Source of the DNA: Sphingomonas montana
GTDB taxonomy: Bacteria; Pseudomonadota; Alphaproteobacteria; Sphingomonadales; Sphingomonadaceae
Direction of reading: 5' to 3'
DNA: 64,000 bases
Assembly: GCF_001956315.1 (NCBI RefSeq)
Contig: NZ_KV887144.1
Coordinates: 77,272 to 141,271 of the forward strand
Position 1 is the stretch's first letter; every line of letters begins with the position of its first letter. The translations under genes and the position numbers were made by a program. The notes beneath the pieces were generated by a model. The model saw only the letters and a program-made list of their open reading frames with translations, made no database searches and was not told where the DNA came from. Below are positions 7,316 through 17,171 of this stretch, one piece after another.

Positions 7316-9823
7316 ATGGGCGAGGGAAATGTCGCGTTGAGAAGAAGCAGCGGCCGGTTCCATCGGGCTGTGATGGCGCTGGTAGCGCTGTTGCTGGCGC
7401 CGGTGATGCCAGCGTCGGCCGAGTCCTTCGTGCGGTTCGCCTCCCTGCCGGGCGGCGTGGTGCTTGCAGATGCCACCGGCGCCGCGCCGATCCTGAGCGA
7501 TCCCGGCGACGCCGCTGTCGTGGGTCATGCCATCGACGATCTGGCCGACGACATCGGCACTGTTTCTAGCCAGCATCCGGACCGGCTCGCGGCTCCGCCC
7601 GCCAGGGTCAAGACGCTGGTGATCGTCGGGACGCTGGGGTCTAGCCGGTACATCGACGCGCTTGCTGTGCGCGGACGCATCGACGTGCGGCGGCTGCGGG
7701 GGGCGTGGGAAAGCTTCCTGATCGTCACCGTCGCGCGACCGATGCCCGGCGTCGATCGTGCATTGGTGATCGTCGGCAGTGACCGACGCGGCACCGCGTA
7801 TGGCGTCTATGAACTGAGCCGCGCGATCGGCGTGTCGCCCTGGATCTGGTGGGCGGACGTTGCGCTGCGCCGACACGCCATGCTGGTTGTCGCACCGGGG
7901 ACGCGCCGCTTCGGTCCACCCGCGGTCCGCTATCGCGGCATCTTCCTCAACGACGAGGATTGGGGGCTCCAACCCTGGGCAGCGCGGACGCACGATCCTG
8001 AATACGGCAATATCGGCCCGAAAACCTATCGCCGCATCTTCCAGCTGCTGCTGCGGCTCAAGGCGAACACGCTCTGGCCGGCGATGCACAAGGTCAGCGC
8101 GCCGTTCAACGCCGATCCCGCCAATGCGCGCGCCGCGGACGACTGGGGCATCGTGATGAGCGCATCCCACGCCGAACCGATGCTGCGCAACAATGTCGGT
8201 GAATGGCGTGATACTGCCGACCGTTTCAACTATGCGCGCAATCCCGACGGCGTCACCCGCTACTGGCGCGAGCGCGTCCAGGCGAATGCCCGTTTTGAGA
8301 ATCTATGGCCGCTCGGCATGCGCGGTATTCACGACTCCGCACTGGTCGGCGCGACGACGGACGGGGACAAGGTGACGCTGCTCGAGCGCATCGTTGCCGA
8401 TCAACGCAGGATGCTCGGCCCCGAGCCGGCGCGGGTACCGCAGCTGTTTACACCCTATAAGGAAGTACTGGATGTGTATCGGAACGGGCTGAAAGTGCCC
8501 GACGACGTGACGCTGGTGTGGCCGGACGATAATTTTGGCTACATCCGGCACGTACCTGATATGGTGGAACAGGCCCGAACCGGCGGCAACGGCGTATATT
8601 ATCATCTGTCGTACCTCGGCGCGCCACTGTCCTATCTGTGGCTCGCCACCACTCCGCCGGCACTGGTGCAGGAGGAGATGACCCGCGCCTGGGATCGTAA
8701 CGCCCGCCGGGTCTGGATCGCCAATGTCGGCGACATCAAGCCGGCTGAGATCAGCATCCAGCTGTTCATGGACCTTGCGTGGAACGTGCCCGGCCGTCGC
8801 CGGCTGAGCCAGCGCGCGCAGCTCGACGCATGGGCGGAGGAGACGTTCGGGGCGGGGCAGGGCAGGACGATCGGGGGAATGCTCGACACCTATTACAGCC
8901 TCAATTTCGAACGGCGTCCGGAGCATCTGCAGTGGTGGCTGCCCGGCCAGAAGCCGCGGGCGAGCGGTTGGAGCGGTGCGGATATCGACGCGCGGCTTGC
9001 GCGCTTCGCGGCGTTGGTCGCCGCGACGGATCGAACTGCGGTCGGTATTCCTGCCGATCTGCGCGATGCATGGTTCGAACTTGTCGGCTACCCGATCCAT
9101 AGCGCCGCCGCCGCCAACCGCCGGGCGTTCGCCAACGAACGCTATGCCGCGTTGATCGATAATCAGCCAGATGCCGCCCGGGCCGCGGCGGGCATGGCAC
9201 GCGCCGCCGATGGCGAGATCAAGGCGCTGACCGATCGGTACAACACCGCCACGGCCGCGGGGAAGTGGCGTTACATGATGGCGGAGGAACCGGCGGACAA
9301 TCAGTGGCGGACGATGCGGATCAGCCCGGCGGCGTTACCTGCGCCGGGCATCGCAACCGATGCCCTTATGGCCAACGCGCCGCTGCCGCCGCTGCCGATC
9401 GATCCGCACCCTGCGATCGTCGTGGAGGGGGAAGATGGCCGGGCATTCACCGGCTGGCGCTTCGTTCAGGGTCTCGGGCGGAGCAGGGGCGCGCTCGTTG
9501 CCGACCGCACCGGCACGCCGGCGACGTACGATATCGACCTGCCGGATGCGCGTGCGCTTGTCATCGGCCTGTTGCCGCGCTTTCCGGAGGATGGCGATCG
9601 CATCATGATCGACGTTTCAATTGACGGCGATCCCTCCCGCCGGATCGACATGCCTCGCGTTACGGGCAGCCCGGATTGGGGGCAGGCCGTTCTCGACAAT
9701 CTGTTGCAGGTGCCGGCCGGGCGTCTCGGAGCCGGCCGACACCGATTGACCATCATTGCTCGCAGCGGTGGCGTCGCGATCGATCGCCTGACGTTTCCGC
9801 CTTCAGGAGAACCCGACCGCTAG
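7316..9823 (+). CDS. GH115 family alpha-glucuronidase, secreted
   Basis: 835 residues. Family GH115 enzymes remove (4-O-methyl-)glucuronic acid from xylan or other glucuronosyl polysaccharides such as arabinogalactan. The diagnostic core is visible: RGIFLNDEDWGLQPWA, YGNIGPKTYRRIFQLLLRLKANTLWPAMHK, MSASHAEPMLRNN, VTLVWPDDNFGYIR, and the downstream region ending in a beta-sandwich C-terminal part (about 700-835). The N-terminus has a signal peptide (RAVMALVALLLAPVMPASA before ES), so it acts in the periplasm or outside. The start is uncertain: ATG 7316 has no clear ribosome binding site, while an in-frame TTG at 7337 has GAGGGA about 10 bases upstream. It sits at the edge of the galactose region but lacks the shared TATCATAC site, so it may be regulated separately. 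Confidence 0.9.
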   Translation: MGEGNVALRRSSGRFHRAVMALVALLLAPVMPASAESFVRFASLPGGVVLADATGAAPILSDPGDAAVVGHAIDDLADDIGTVSSQHPDRLAAPPARVKTLVIVGTLGSSRYIDALAVRGRIDVRRLRGAWESFLIVTVARPMPGVDRALVIVGSDRRGTAYGVYELSRAIGVSPWIWWADVALRRHAMLVVAPGTRRFGPPAVRYRGIFLNDEDWGLQPWAARTHDPEYGNIGPKTYRRIFQLLLRLKANTLWPAMHKVSAPFNADPANARAADDWGIVMSASHAEPMLRNNVGEWRDTADRFNYARNPDGVTRYWRERVQANARFENLWPLGMRGIHDSALVGATTDGDKVTLLERIVADQRRMLGPEPARVPQLFTPYKEVLDVYRNGLKVPDDVTLVWPDDNFGYIRHVPDMVEQARTGGNGVYYHLSYLGAPLSYLWLATTPPALVQEEMTRAWDRNARRVWIANVGDIKPAEISIQLFMDLAWNVPGRRRLSQRAQLDAWAEETFGAGQGRTIGGMLDTYYSLNFERRPEHLQWWLPGQKPRASGWSGADIDARLARFAALVAATDRTAVGIPADLRDAWFELVGYPIHSAAAANRRAFANERYAALIDNQPDAARAAAGMARAADGEIKALTDRYNTATAAGKWRYMMAEEPADNQWRTMRISPAALPAPGIATDALMANAPLPPLPIDPHPAIVVEGEDGRAFTGWRFVQGLGRSRGALVADRTGTPATYDIDLPDARALVIGLLPRFPEDGDRIMIDVSIDGDPSRRIDMPRVTGSPDWGQAVLDNLLQVPAGRLGAGRHRLTIIARSGGVAIDRLTFPPSGEPDR

Positions 9824-9828
9824 TATGA

Positions 9829-10110
9829 CTACATCGATTCTCGTCCCGCCTTGTCTGGCGCGTCCAAGCCCGGGCAGATCACCGTGAGACGGGCGATCCT
9901 GTATGGCCCAGATCGTGTTTCCAGCGGCCGTCCTTTCCAGCTGAGCTGCACCAGTCCGTCGCGGACCAGCCCGTCGATCGCGGCGTGGACCGCGGGCATC
10001 GCGCCGCGCCAGTCCGTCGCGATCGCGCGCGCTACCTCGCTCGGGCAGATCGTCGCGTCCGGTGCGCGGTGCGCAAGGAGGGACAGCGTCGCAGCCCGTG
10101 GATCGCTCAT
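9829..10110 (-). CDS. DUF3253 family protein
   Basis: 93 residues from ATG 10110. The frame is open upstream to 10230, but the conserved part begins with MSDPRAATLSLLAHRAPDATICPSEVARAI, so the shorter start is chosen although its ribosome binding site is weak. The pattern ICPSEVARA, W...MPAVHAAIDGLVRDGLVQLSWKGRPLE, GPYRIAR is that of the DUF3253 winged-helix-like family, small proteins of unknown role. The stop is 5 bases from the end of the GH115 gene and convergent with it. Confidence 0.7.
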   Translation of the reverse strand: MSDPRAATLSLLAHRAPDATICPSEVARAIATDWRGAMPAVHAAIDGLVRDGLVQLSWKGRPLETRSGPYRIARLTVICPGLDAPDKAGRESM

Positions 10111-10382
10111 TTCGTTTACGTCGCGCCCGGACGCCATCCGGTCAAGCTGCAAAAGACGCCAGCTGCGTCGTGCAAGCCTGGCCTGCGACGGGATCTGACC
10201 GGCGCCTTGGCAGGCGCGTGAGACCAGCATGGATGACCATCAGCTTGCAACGGTGGTGAACAGGGGTTTGCATGGCCGACTGTGCGCCGTTCTGCTTCGC
10301 AGCACGGGCATTCGCCGCTCCGTGGCGTGATCGATTTGCGGGTGCTGATGGCTTGGTCGGCGAGGCGTGCTAGGGCTGGGCC

Positions 10383-10703
10383 ATGTCAAACACCCGAAAC
10401 AACACCGGTACCGTCGATGTCGATGGATTCAAGTACGACTGGCAGCTCCACCGCGAGCCGCAATGGTCGGATGACGAGGGATGGAGAGGTATGTCGATAC
10501 GCTTGCAGCAGCAGGATAGCCAACGCGAGGCGTTGCTGGAATTTCCTGCTCCGAAGCGCTTGATGAAGGGGCTGCCGCGTGGGCGTCTCCAGATCGACGA
10601 CCCGACTGTTTGCCGCGCCGTTCGCTCAGCCCTGCTGGCGGGGTGGGAGCCGATGTCACGCGGCAAGCCGATGATCTTTATGGTCGATGCAGAGGGCAAC
10701 TGA
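10383..10703 (+). CDS. Conserved hypothetical protein, 106 residues
   Basis: A small soluble protein starting with ATG at 10383, no signal peptide and no transmembrane segment. It is rich in charged residues and tryptophan (FKYDWQLHREPQWSDDEGWRGMSIRL) and ends with RSALLAGWEPMSRGKPMIFMVDAEGN. I do not recognise a domain. The periodic hydrophobic pattern and normal composition suggest a real gene, but no neighbour gives a functional clue. Confidence 0.55.
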   Translation: MSNTRNNTGTVDVDGFKYDWQLHREPQWSDDEGWRGMSIRLQQQDSQREALLEFPAPKRLMKGLPRGRLQIDDPTVCRAVRSALLAGWEPMSRGKPMIFMVDAEGN

Positions 10704-10827
10704 CGTCTTGAGATTAGCCAAGGATGATCCGCCCTTCACTGAGCGTGTCACTTTAGCTCCGCCGTTACCGTCGCGCCGTCGATCGAGTCACCGTGCGGCT
10801 TCGGCTCCGCTTCGCCCGGCTCGCGCA

Positions 10828-10859
10828 ACCACGATCGGGCAGTTCTGCCCGATCGTGGT
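10828..10859. terminator. Perfect 14-bp hairpin downstream of the alpha-galactosidase gene
   Basis: The arm ACCACGATCGGGCA (10828-10841) pairs with TGCCCGATCGTGGT (10846-10859) around a GTTC loop. It lies 18 bases beyond the stop of the minus-strand GH36 gene. There is no T-run after the stem on either strand, so it is a terminator-like or mRNA-stabilising hairpin rather than a canonical intrinsic terminator. Confidence 0.5.
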
Positions 10860-10877
10860 GATGACCGATCGTCACCC

Positions 10878-13088
10878 TCAACCGACGCGCGTGAGGATGA
10901 AGCCGGCGGCCTGGAAGTCACCGCGCAGCGGAACGTCGATGCCGCGCCCCATCCAGTACGCGCCGCTCGCGACTGACGGGATTTCCGTGATCAAGGGCTC
11001 GCCGTCCATACGCTCGATCCGGTAGCGCGCTTGGGGATCGAGCCCGGCCAGCTGGATCGGTGCCCGCGGATCGAGGCGGTACGTGCCCTGGACCAGCGAG
11101 AATAGCGCCGCCTGGGACCTGTCGGCCGCCACGTAAAGCGTCGTGGACTGCACATCGCCCGGGGTGGGTCGCACAAGCCGATACAGTTCCCCGCGCTGAA
11201 CGGTCTGCCGGATGCGCTTGTAGACCGCAACATAGCGGGAGGCCGTCGCAAAATCCTCCTCGGCCCAATGGTTCAGGTTGTTGCCGATACCGAGCCCGCC
11301 CTGCATCGCCGACAGGAAGCGGAAGGCGAGCGGGGTCGCACGCTTGTTCAGCCAGTTCGGGCTGTCCGTCACCCAGGCCATCATCGTGCCGGGTGCGTAG
11401 GCCTGGGTGAAGCCGTCCTGGATCAGCAGGCGGTCGACCGGATCGGTGTTGTCCGAAGCCCAGACCTGGTCGGTGAGGGCCATGATGCCGAGATCGACGC
11501 GGCCGCCGCCGCCGGAACAGCTTTCGATTTCTACGTTGGGGTGTCGTTTCCGAAGTTCCGCGAGAAGCCAGTAGAGGTTGCGGACATAGTCGACGTAAAT
11601 CTTCTGCTGATCGGCGGGCGCTGCGCCGATCATACCCGGTTCGGACCAGTTGCGGTTATAGTCCCATTTCAGGAAGGCGATGTCGTTGCTGCTGAGCAAT
11701 CGATCGAGTTCGGCCAGCAGGTGATCGCGGACATCGCGCCGGGCGAGGTTCAGCACCATCTGGTTGCGACCCTCGGTGCGCGGTCGGCCGGTCATGCCGA
11801 TCACCCAGTCCGGGTGCGCGCGGTAGAGGTCGCTATCGGCGTTGACCATTTCCGGTTCGACCCACAGGCCGAATTCCATGCCCAGCGATTTCACCTTGTC
11901 GATCAGCGGTTTCAGGCCGTTCGGGAATTTCCGGCGGTTGACCGTCCAGTCGCCAAGCCCGGCCCGGTCGTTGTTTCGCGCGCCGAACCAGCCGTCGTCC
12001 ATGACGAAACGTTCGACGCCGATCCGTGCCGCCTTCTCGGCGAGCGATATCTGGCCTGCTTCGTCGACCTTGAATTCGGTCGCTTCCCAGCTGTTGTACA
12101 GGATCTTGCGCAGGGGCGGGGCGGCACCCTGCTTGGGGAGGATGCGATCGCGTTCGAACCGGTGGAGCAGCCGCGACGCATCGCCCATGCCGTGTCCGGA
12201 ATAGCCGGCGTAGAAGACGGGCGTATCGAGCGTCTCACCGGGGCGTAGCCGGTAGGCGAAGTCGAATGGATTGTAGCCGCCCGTGATCCGGACGCGCCCC
12301 GCAACGTCCTGCGCCACGGTGATGCGGTGGGAGCCGCTCCAAGCCAGCGCACCGAACCAGACCGGCCCGTCCTGTTCGGTCGATCGTCCTGCCCGGCCGA
12401 TGGCGAACCAGGGGTTGTTCTCGCTACCGGTCGATCCGCGGCGGCTTTCGAGGACCGTGGCGGCCGCCGACACGGGGCGCTGCTGCCGCGTCCATTCCGC
12501 GCCCCAGCGGCCGGTGAGGGAATGCAGCTGATAGTCCGGTGCGAACGGAAGCACGTAGGTTGCCGACATCGCCTGATCGATACGCAGGTCACCACGCGTT
12601 CCGTTGCGGATCGTGGAGGAGCGGGCGACGATCCCGGTGGCCCGGTCGATCGCGTACCGCAGCGATACCGTGATCGGGAGGCGGATGTCGTGCATCTCGA
12701 CGGTGACCCCGTCGGCATCCATTCGGTGCGATCCGTACACCAGGACCAGGTCTCGATTGCCGTCTGGCATCGCGATCTTCAGCGCCGGTTCCGCGAACAG
12801 GCCGCCGCCCCAGCCGGCATATTCCTGCGGGACAACGTTGGCGGCGACGTCGAAGCCGCTTGCGGCCTTGGCCTGCGCTGCGTCGATCGGATCGCCCGCG
12901 CCGATCCGCCGACCCCAGTAGACCGATCGGACGAGCCCGTCCGGATCGATCTTGAAGGCATAGGTGACCGCCCCGCCGTCGAGCCTGAACAGGCGTTTGT
13001 CCGCGTCATACCCCGACTCGGCCGCAGCACTGGCGAGCGGGAACAGGCACGCGCCGAGCAGCAGCGACTTGTGAACCAGTCTCAGCAC
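10878..13088 (-). CDS. GH36 alpha-galactosidase, exported
   Basis: 736 residues from GTG 13088, chosen because AAGGAG lies 8 bases upstream; the upstream ATG at 13112 would place the ribosome binding site inside the gene. The N-terminus is a signal peptide (LVHKSLLLGACLFPLASAAA). The N-terminal beta-supersandwich, (beta/alpha)8 barrel and C-terminal beta domain of GH36 follow. Barrel motifs: ILYNSWEATEF, FVMDDGWFGARNNDRAGLGDW, FGLWVEPEMVN, FLKWDYNRNW (nucleophile Asp about 476), IESCSGGGGRVDLG, and WASDNTDP (acid/base Asp about 546). It hydrolyses alpha-1,6-galactosides such as melibiose and raffinose oligosaccharides in the periplasm. It is divergent from the TonB receptor, and its leader contains a copy of the shared TATCATAC site. 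Confidence 0.93.
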   Translation of the reverse strand: MLRLVHKSLLLGACLFPLASAAAESGYDADKRLFRLDGGAVTYAFKIDPDGLVRSVYWGRRIGAGDPIDAAQAKAASGFDVAANVVPQEYAGWGGGLFAEPALKIAMPDGNRDLVLVYGSHRMDADGVTVEMHDIRLPITVSLRYAIDRATGIVARSSTIRNGTRGDLRIDQAMSATYVLPFAPDYQLHSLTGRWGAEWTRQQRPVSAAATVLESRRGSTGSENNPWFAIGRAGRSTEQDGPVWFGALAWSGSHRITVAQDVAGRVRITGGYNPFDFAYRLRPGETLDTPVFYAGYSGHGMGDASRLLHRFERDRILPKQGAAPPLRKILYNSWEATEFKVDEAGQISLAEKAARIGVERFVMDDGWFGARNNDRAGLGDWTVNRRKFPNGLKPLIDKVKSLGMEFGLWVEPEMVNADSDLYRAHPDWVIGMTGRPRTEGRNQMVLNLARRDVRDHLLAELDRLLSSNDIAFLKWDYNRNWSEPGMIGAAPADQQKIYVDYVRNLYWLLAELRKRHPNVEIESCSGGGGRVDLGIMALTDQVWASDNTDPVDRLLIQDGFTQAYAPGTMMAWVTDSPNWLNKRATPLAFRFLSAMQGGLGIGNNLNHWAEEDFATASRYVAVYKRIRQTVQRGELYRLVRPTPGDVQSTTLYVAADRSQAALFSLVQGTYRLDPRAPIQLAGLDPQARYRIERMDGEPLITEIPSVASGAYWMGRGIDVPLRGDFQAAGFILTRVG

Positions 13089-13101
13089 CAGAACCACTCC
13101 T

Positions 13102-13116
13102 TTATCATACATTATT
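13102..13116 (+). promoter_or_regulatory. Candidate operator, copy C (TATCATAC core)
   Basis: TTATCATACATTATT lies immediately upstream of the Shine-Dalgarno sequence of the minus-strand GH36 gene. It shares TATCATAC and a following TTATT with the sites at 13211 and 22585, with one extra A between them. Placement in the untranslated leader suits repression. Confidence 0.5.
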
Positions 13117-13210
13117 AGTCCCAGTAGCTGGGCGACGGACTTTCTGCAGTCGATAAGTGCGTCAGATATGCAACGCAGGCAACGAGATTCCGCTCGACAA
13201 CCCGAAATTT

Positions 13211-13225
13211 AATATCATACTTATT
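13211..13225 (+). promoter_or_regulatory. Candidate operator, copy A (TATCATAC core)
   Basis: AATATCATACTTATT lies 27-41 bases upstream of the TonB receptor ATG. Its 15 bases match the site at 22590-22604 exactly. It is AT-rich in an otherwise GC-rich genome, and the same sequence sits at three promoters of one pathway, so a common regulator is likely, the FadR-type protein at 23517 being the best candidate. Confidence 0.55.
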
Positions 13226-13251
13226 CTCATAGGCACAAAAGGGAGGACACA

Positions 13252-16053
13252 ATGCGCCGCGTTCAATTTGCCGCTTATCTGGTTACCTCGGCCACCATCG
13301 CGCTGGCCGCATCGGGTGCCGCGGCGCAGACATCCGGCAGCATCGATCGACCGTCCGTGCCGCAGCCCGCGGGCCAGGTCGATTCGCCGGCATCCGCAAC
13401 CAATCCGTCCAGTGCCAGCGACGCCGAGGCCGAGATCATCATCACCGGCCAGCGCGCCAGTCTTGCACGTGCCCTAGAAATCAAGCGCGAGACGATCGGC
13501 GTCGTCGACGCGATTTCCGCGGAGGACATGGGCAAGTTTCCCGATCAGAACATCGCGGAATCGCTCCAGCGTATTCCCGGCGTCTCGATCGATCGCGTCA
13601 ACGGCGAAGGGCGCGGCATCACGGTCCGCGGGCTCGGACCGGAATTCAACACTGTCCTGTTGAACAACCGGCTATTGTCGACCGATGCCGGAGGGCGGTC
13701 ATTCTCGTTCGATATCCTCTCGTCGGATCTGATCAGCGGGGCGGAGGTCTACAAGTCGTCCGAAGCGCGATTGCAGGAAGGCGGCATCGGATCCACGGTC
13801 ATCCTGCGAACCGCAAGGCCGACGGATCGGTCCGGATTACGCGTCGCGCTGAACATGGCCGGCCGTCACGACAGCACGTCGGACAAGATCACTCCATTCG
13901 GATCGGCCGTGATCAGCAGTTCGAACGAGGACCGCTCCTTCGGTATCCAGGCCAGCGTCATCTACGACAAGCGCATTTCGAAGCTGACCAATATCAGTAC
14001 GGACGGCTGGATCACCGACCAGAATATCGACGCCAACGGCGACCGCGTCCGCGATACGCGCGGGGTCGCATTACCGCGGTCGTTGAACTTCACGTCCACG
14101 CGCAACGACCGGGAGCGGATCGGCGGTACGTTCGCGTTGGATTACATATTCTCCGACACGTTGAAGTTCACGATGGATGCGCTCTACACGCAGCAGAAGG
14201 TCGCGAGCCGGACCAATCAACTGGGTTATTATGTCGACCCGGACCGGATCACCAACGCGACCGTCAACGGCAACGGCACCGCGACAAGCTTCACCGTACT
14301 GCCCGCGACAGCGACGGCGGGACTGGCATCAGACAATATCGTGGCGACGAACCCGCAGGACGCGCGCACCTATCAGATCGGCGGAAACCTCACCTGGACG
14401 CCCAGCGATGACCTGACGGTCTCGTTCGACGGCGCGCATTCAAATTCCCGCAATTCGTCGGACCAGCTGTTCTACGTCGTGGGGACCCGGCAGATCGGCG
14501 TAACGCCGACATTCGTCCTGGACGGTGCCGGCGGGTTGCCGGAAATGACAAACATCCTGCCGACGAATGACGTTTCGGCGCCACGCCTCCATTGCTGTTC
14601 GGAACGCGGCGGGCGGAATGGCGACACCGTGAACCAGGCGACGCTGGACGCGACGTGGAAGACGGACTGGGGCGCGCTTTCAAAGATCCAGACGGGCCTG
14701 CTGTTCACCAATCGTAGGAAATCGACGATCGTCCGGGAGTCACCCGAACCGCTTGGCTGCTTCTATTGCGGCTACCAGGCGGTAGCGCCGGCTTCGCTGT
14801 TCACCGAGTTCAGCGACAAGGTGCAGGGTCGCAACCTGACATGGCTCGATTACGACCGCGATGCGCTGGTCAGCTATTACGGCAGTGCCGCGGCGGTGAA
14901 CCAGGTAGGCGGCACGACGCAATCGGCCATCGACGCGCGCAACCGGTTCCTGGCGGTCTATGCCGGCAACAACAACAGTCTCGACCCGATCGACCGGGAT
15001 CGCGGTTCGGGCACGGTGCGCGAGAACACCTATGCCGGCTATGTGCAGGCAAGCCTGGAGGGCGACTTCGGCGATCGCCGCTGGACCGCCATGCTGGGCG
15101 CGCGCCTGATCCATACCGACCTTCACGCGACCGGATTTTCGGTCACGCTGCTGAACGTGATCCAGAATCCGGCCGATCCGACCGCGGCGGTCCCGGTCTA
15201 CAGCCCCACGGTCGCCGTGACCGCAGACAACAACTACACCTATGTCCTGCCGACGGTGAACTTCCGGCTCGATGCGACCGAGCAGCTCAGCTTCCGGCTT
15301 GCCGGGTCGCGCACGCTGACGCGACCGACGCTGAGCCGGCTCGGGCTGTCGCAGGATTTCGTGTTTCGTCCCCCGAACTCCAATACTGTCAGCGGCGGCA
15401 ATCCATTCCTGAAACCGTTCCTGGCGTGGAATGCGGATGTCTCGGCCGATTATTATTTCAGCAAGACCAGCTATGCGAGCATCGCCGGATTCTACAAGAA
15501 GTTGCAGAATTTCATCATATCTGGTCAGCAGCCCGAGCAGTATTTTGGGCTGAACTTCATCGCCAACCGGCCGTTCAACGCCCAGAATGGCGAAGTCTAC
15601 GGTTTCGAAGCGGCGGTTCAGTCGACGTTCGACTTCCTGCCCGCGCCCTTCAGCAATTTCGGCGGGTCAGCCAACTATACGAAGGTGGAAAGTTCGATCA
15701 AGTTCGATCCATCGTTGAGTAACCAGACGTTCAACGTGGAAGGGCTGTCCGACTCCGCGAACCTCGTCCTGTTCTACGAGGATGATCGTTTGCAGGTTCG
15801 CGGCGCCTATAACTGGCGTGCGCCGTTCCTGCGGCAGACATTCGGCCCGCAGAGCCAGCCAGAGAACATCAATGGCTACGATCAGATCGACGCGAGTGCA
15901 TCGTTGCGGATGTTCGGCGAATTCTCGCTCTATGCCGAGGTGCTGAACCTGACGAACAAGAAGTTCCGGAGCTACTCGCGGTTTGACGAGCGGTTGATCA
16001 CCTTGTCCGACCAGGGTCGCCGGGTCACCGTCGGGGTGCGTGGCAACTTCTGA
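13252..16053 (+). CDS. TonB-dependent outer-membrane receptor
   Basis: 933 residues, ATG preceded by GGGAGGA. Signal peptide at 1-24 (ending SGAAAQ), then a linker with a TonB-box-like segment (AEIIITGQRAS, about 62-72). The plug domain follows (ETIGVVDAISAEDMGKFPDQNIAESLQRIPGVSIDR, GITVRGLGPEFNTVLLNNR) and then a 22-strand barrel ending in aromatic-terminated VTVGVRGNF. This is the Caulobacter/Xanthomonas oligosaccharide-receptor type. Two adjacent-cysteine motifs (HCCSE, GCFYCGY) lie in predicted surface loops. It imports a galactose-containing oligosaccharide, judged by its neighbours: divergent GH36 in front and galM immediately behind. Confidence 0.92.
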   Translation: MRRVQFAAYLVTSATIALAASGAAAQTSGSIDRPSVPQPAGQVDSPASATNPSSASDAEAEIIITGQRASLARALEIKRETIGVVDAISAEDMGKFPDQNIAESLQRIPGVSIDRVNGEGRGITVRGLGPEFNTVLLNNRLLSTDAGGRSFSFDILSSDLISGAEVYKSSEARLQEGGIGSTVILRTARPTDRSGLRVALNMAGRHDSTSDKITPFGSAVISSSNEDRSFGIQASVIYDKRISKLTNISTDGWITDQNIDANGDRVRDTRGVALPRSLNFTSTRNDRERIGGTFALDYIFSDTLKFTMDALYTQQKVASRTNQLGYYVDPDRITNATVNGNGTATSFTVLPATATAGLASDNIVATNPQDARTYQIGGNLTWTPSDDLTVSFDGAHSNSRNSSDQLFYVVGTRQIGVTPTFVLDGAGGLPEMTNILPTNDVSAPRLHCCSERGGRNGDTVNQATLDATWKTDWGALSKIQTGLLFTNRRKSTIVRESPEPLGCFYCGYQAVAPASLFTEFSDKVQGRNLTWLDYDRDALVSYYGSAAAVNQVGGTTQSAIDARNRFLAVYAGNNNSLDPIDRDRGSGTVRENTYAGYVQASLEGDFGDRRWTAMLGARLIHTDLHATGFSVTLLNVIQNPADPTAAVPVYSPTVAVTADNNYTYVLPTVNFRLDATEQLSFRLAGSRTLTRPTLSRLGLSQDFVFRPPNSNTVSGGNPFLKPFLAWNADVSADYYFSKTSYASIAGFYKKLQNFIISGQQPEQYFGLNFIANRPFNAQNGEVYGFEAAVQSTFDFLPAPFSNFGGSANYTKVESSIKFDPSLSNQTFNVEGLSDSANLVLFYEDDRLQVRGAYNWRAPFLRQTFGPQSQPENINGYDQIDASASLRMFGEFSLYAEVLNLTNKKFRSYSRFDERLITLSDQGRRVTVGVRGNF

Positions 16054-16123
16054 CAGACCGGCCTTGGCGGGCCAGGGTCGGGGCGGCGCAGCGATGCCCC
16101 GCCCCGATCGTTTCGAGGGACCC

Positions 16124-17167
16124 ATGGTCGACGTAGAACGCATGCCCACGCGGCTGAAGGACGGACGGGAGATCGCGGTCTTCCGGCTTTCGGCGCGCGA
16201 TGGGATCGCCGTGACGGTCGCCGAACTCGGTGCTACGCTGATGGGCATCGAAGCGCCGGACCGCGACGGCCGCATGGCCAACATCGTGCTGGGCCTGCCC
16301 GATATCGCTGCCTATCCGTCCGCGGGCGCGCCGGGCGCGGATGTCTGCCTGGGCGGCAGCTGCGGCCGTTTCGCGAACAGGATCGGGGGGGCATGTCTAG
16401 AACTGGACGGGCGGACCGTTCGGCTCGTTGCCAACGAGGGCCGCAACCATCTGCACGGTGGACCGGATGGGTTCCATCGCCGCATCTGGAAGGGTGAGCG
16501 GCTGAGTGATGGGGTCGCCATGACGATCGACAGCCCGGACGGCGATCAGGGCTGGCCCGGCCGTCTGAAGGCGATCGTGGAGTTCAGGCTGATAGGTTCG
16601 GATACGGTGTCGATCACGTACCAGGCGACGACCGACAGGCCCACGTTCGTCAACCTTGTGAGCCACGGCTATTTCAACCTCGATGGGGCAGGGTGTGGTG
16701 ATGTCCGGCAGCACGAACTGCTGATCGCATCCGATCGCTTCCTGGCAATAGACACGGCGGCGCTGCCGACAGGTGAAGTGCGCGATGTCGCGGGCACTGC
16801 GTTCGATTTTCGGTCCCGGCGCGCGATCGGGGACGCGATGCGGCTGCCCGACGTGCAGCTTCGCCCGGGGCGCGGCTACAATCATTGCTACATCCTGCCC
16901 GGCGACGGCTTGCGGCCGGCGGCCTCGCTTCGGTCGCCACGGTCGGGGCGGACGATGGAGTTGGCAACGGACCAGGCGGGTCTGCAATTTTACGACGGCT
17001 ATGCGCTCGGACGCGGTGGTTCGCCGTTCGCGGATCGCGCCGGGCTCTGTCTGGAAGCACAGGGATGGCCGGACAGCCCGAACCACGCCGCATTCCCGTC
17101 GGCGCGGCTAGACCCGGGCGAGACATATCTTTCGCAGTTGCGATTGCGTTTCGGTACACGCGACTGA
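16124..17167 (+). CDS. galM: Aldose 1-epimerase (galactose mutarotase)
   Basis: 347 residues from ATG 16124, preceded by GAGGGA at 5-6 bases; the longer frame from 16040 would overlap the receptor gene. The enzyme interconverts alpha- and beta-anomers of galactose and other aldoses. Family motifs: GGSCGRFANRIGGA, NEGRNHLHGG, VSHGYFNLDGAG with the catalytic His, and GLCLEAQGWPDSPNH with the catalytic Glu. There is no obvious signal peptide. It follows the receptor gene by 70 bases in the same direction, so the two are probably co-transcribed. In this pathway it would supply the beta-anomer used by galactose dehydrogenase. Confidence 0.9.
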   Translation: MVDVERMPTRLKDGREIAVFRLSARDGIAVTVAELGATLMGIEAPDRDGRMANIVLGLPDIAAYPSAGAPGADVCLGGSCGRFANRIGGACLELDGRTVRLVANEGRNHLHGGPDGFHRRIWKGERLSDGVAMTIDSPDGDQGWPGRLKAIVEFRLIGSDTVSITYQATTDRPTFVNLVSHGYFNLDGAGCGDVRQHELLIASDRFLAIDTAALPTGEVRDVAGTAFDFRSRRAIGDAMRLPDVQLRPGRGYNHCYILPGDGLRPAASLRSPRSGRTMELATDQAGLQFYDGYALGRGGSPFADRAGLCLEAQGWPDSPNHAAFPSARLDPGETYLSQLRLRFGTRD

Positions 17168-17171
17168 CGGC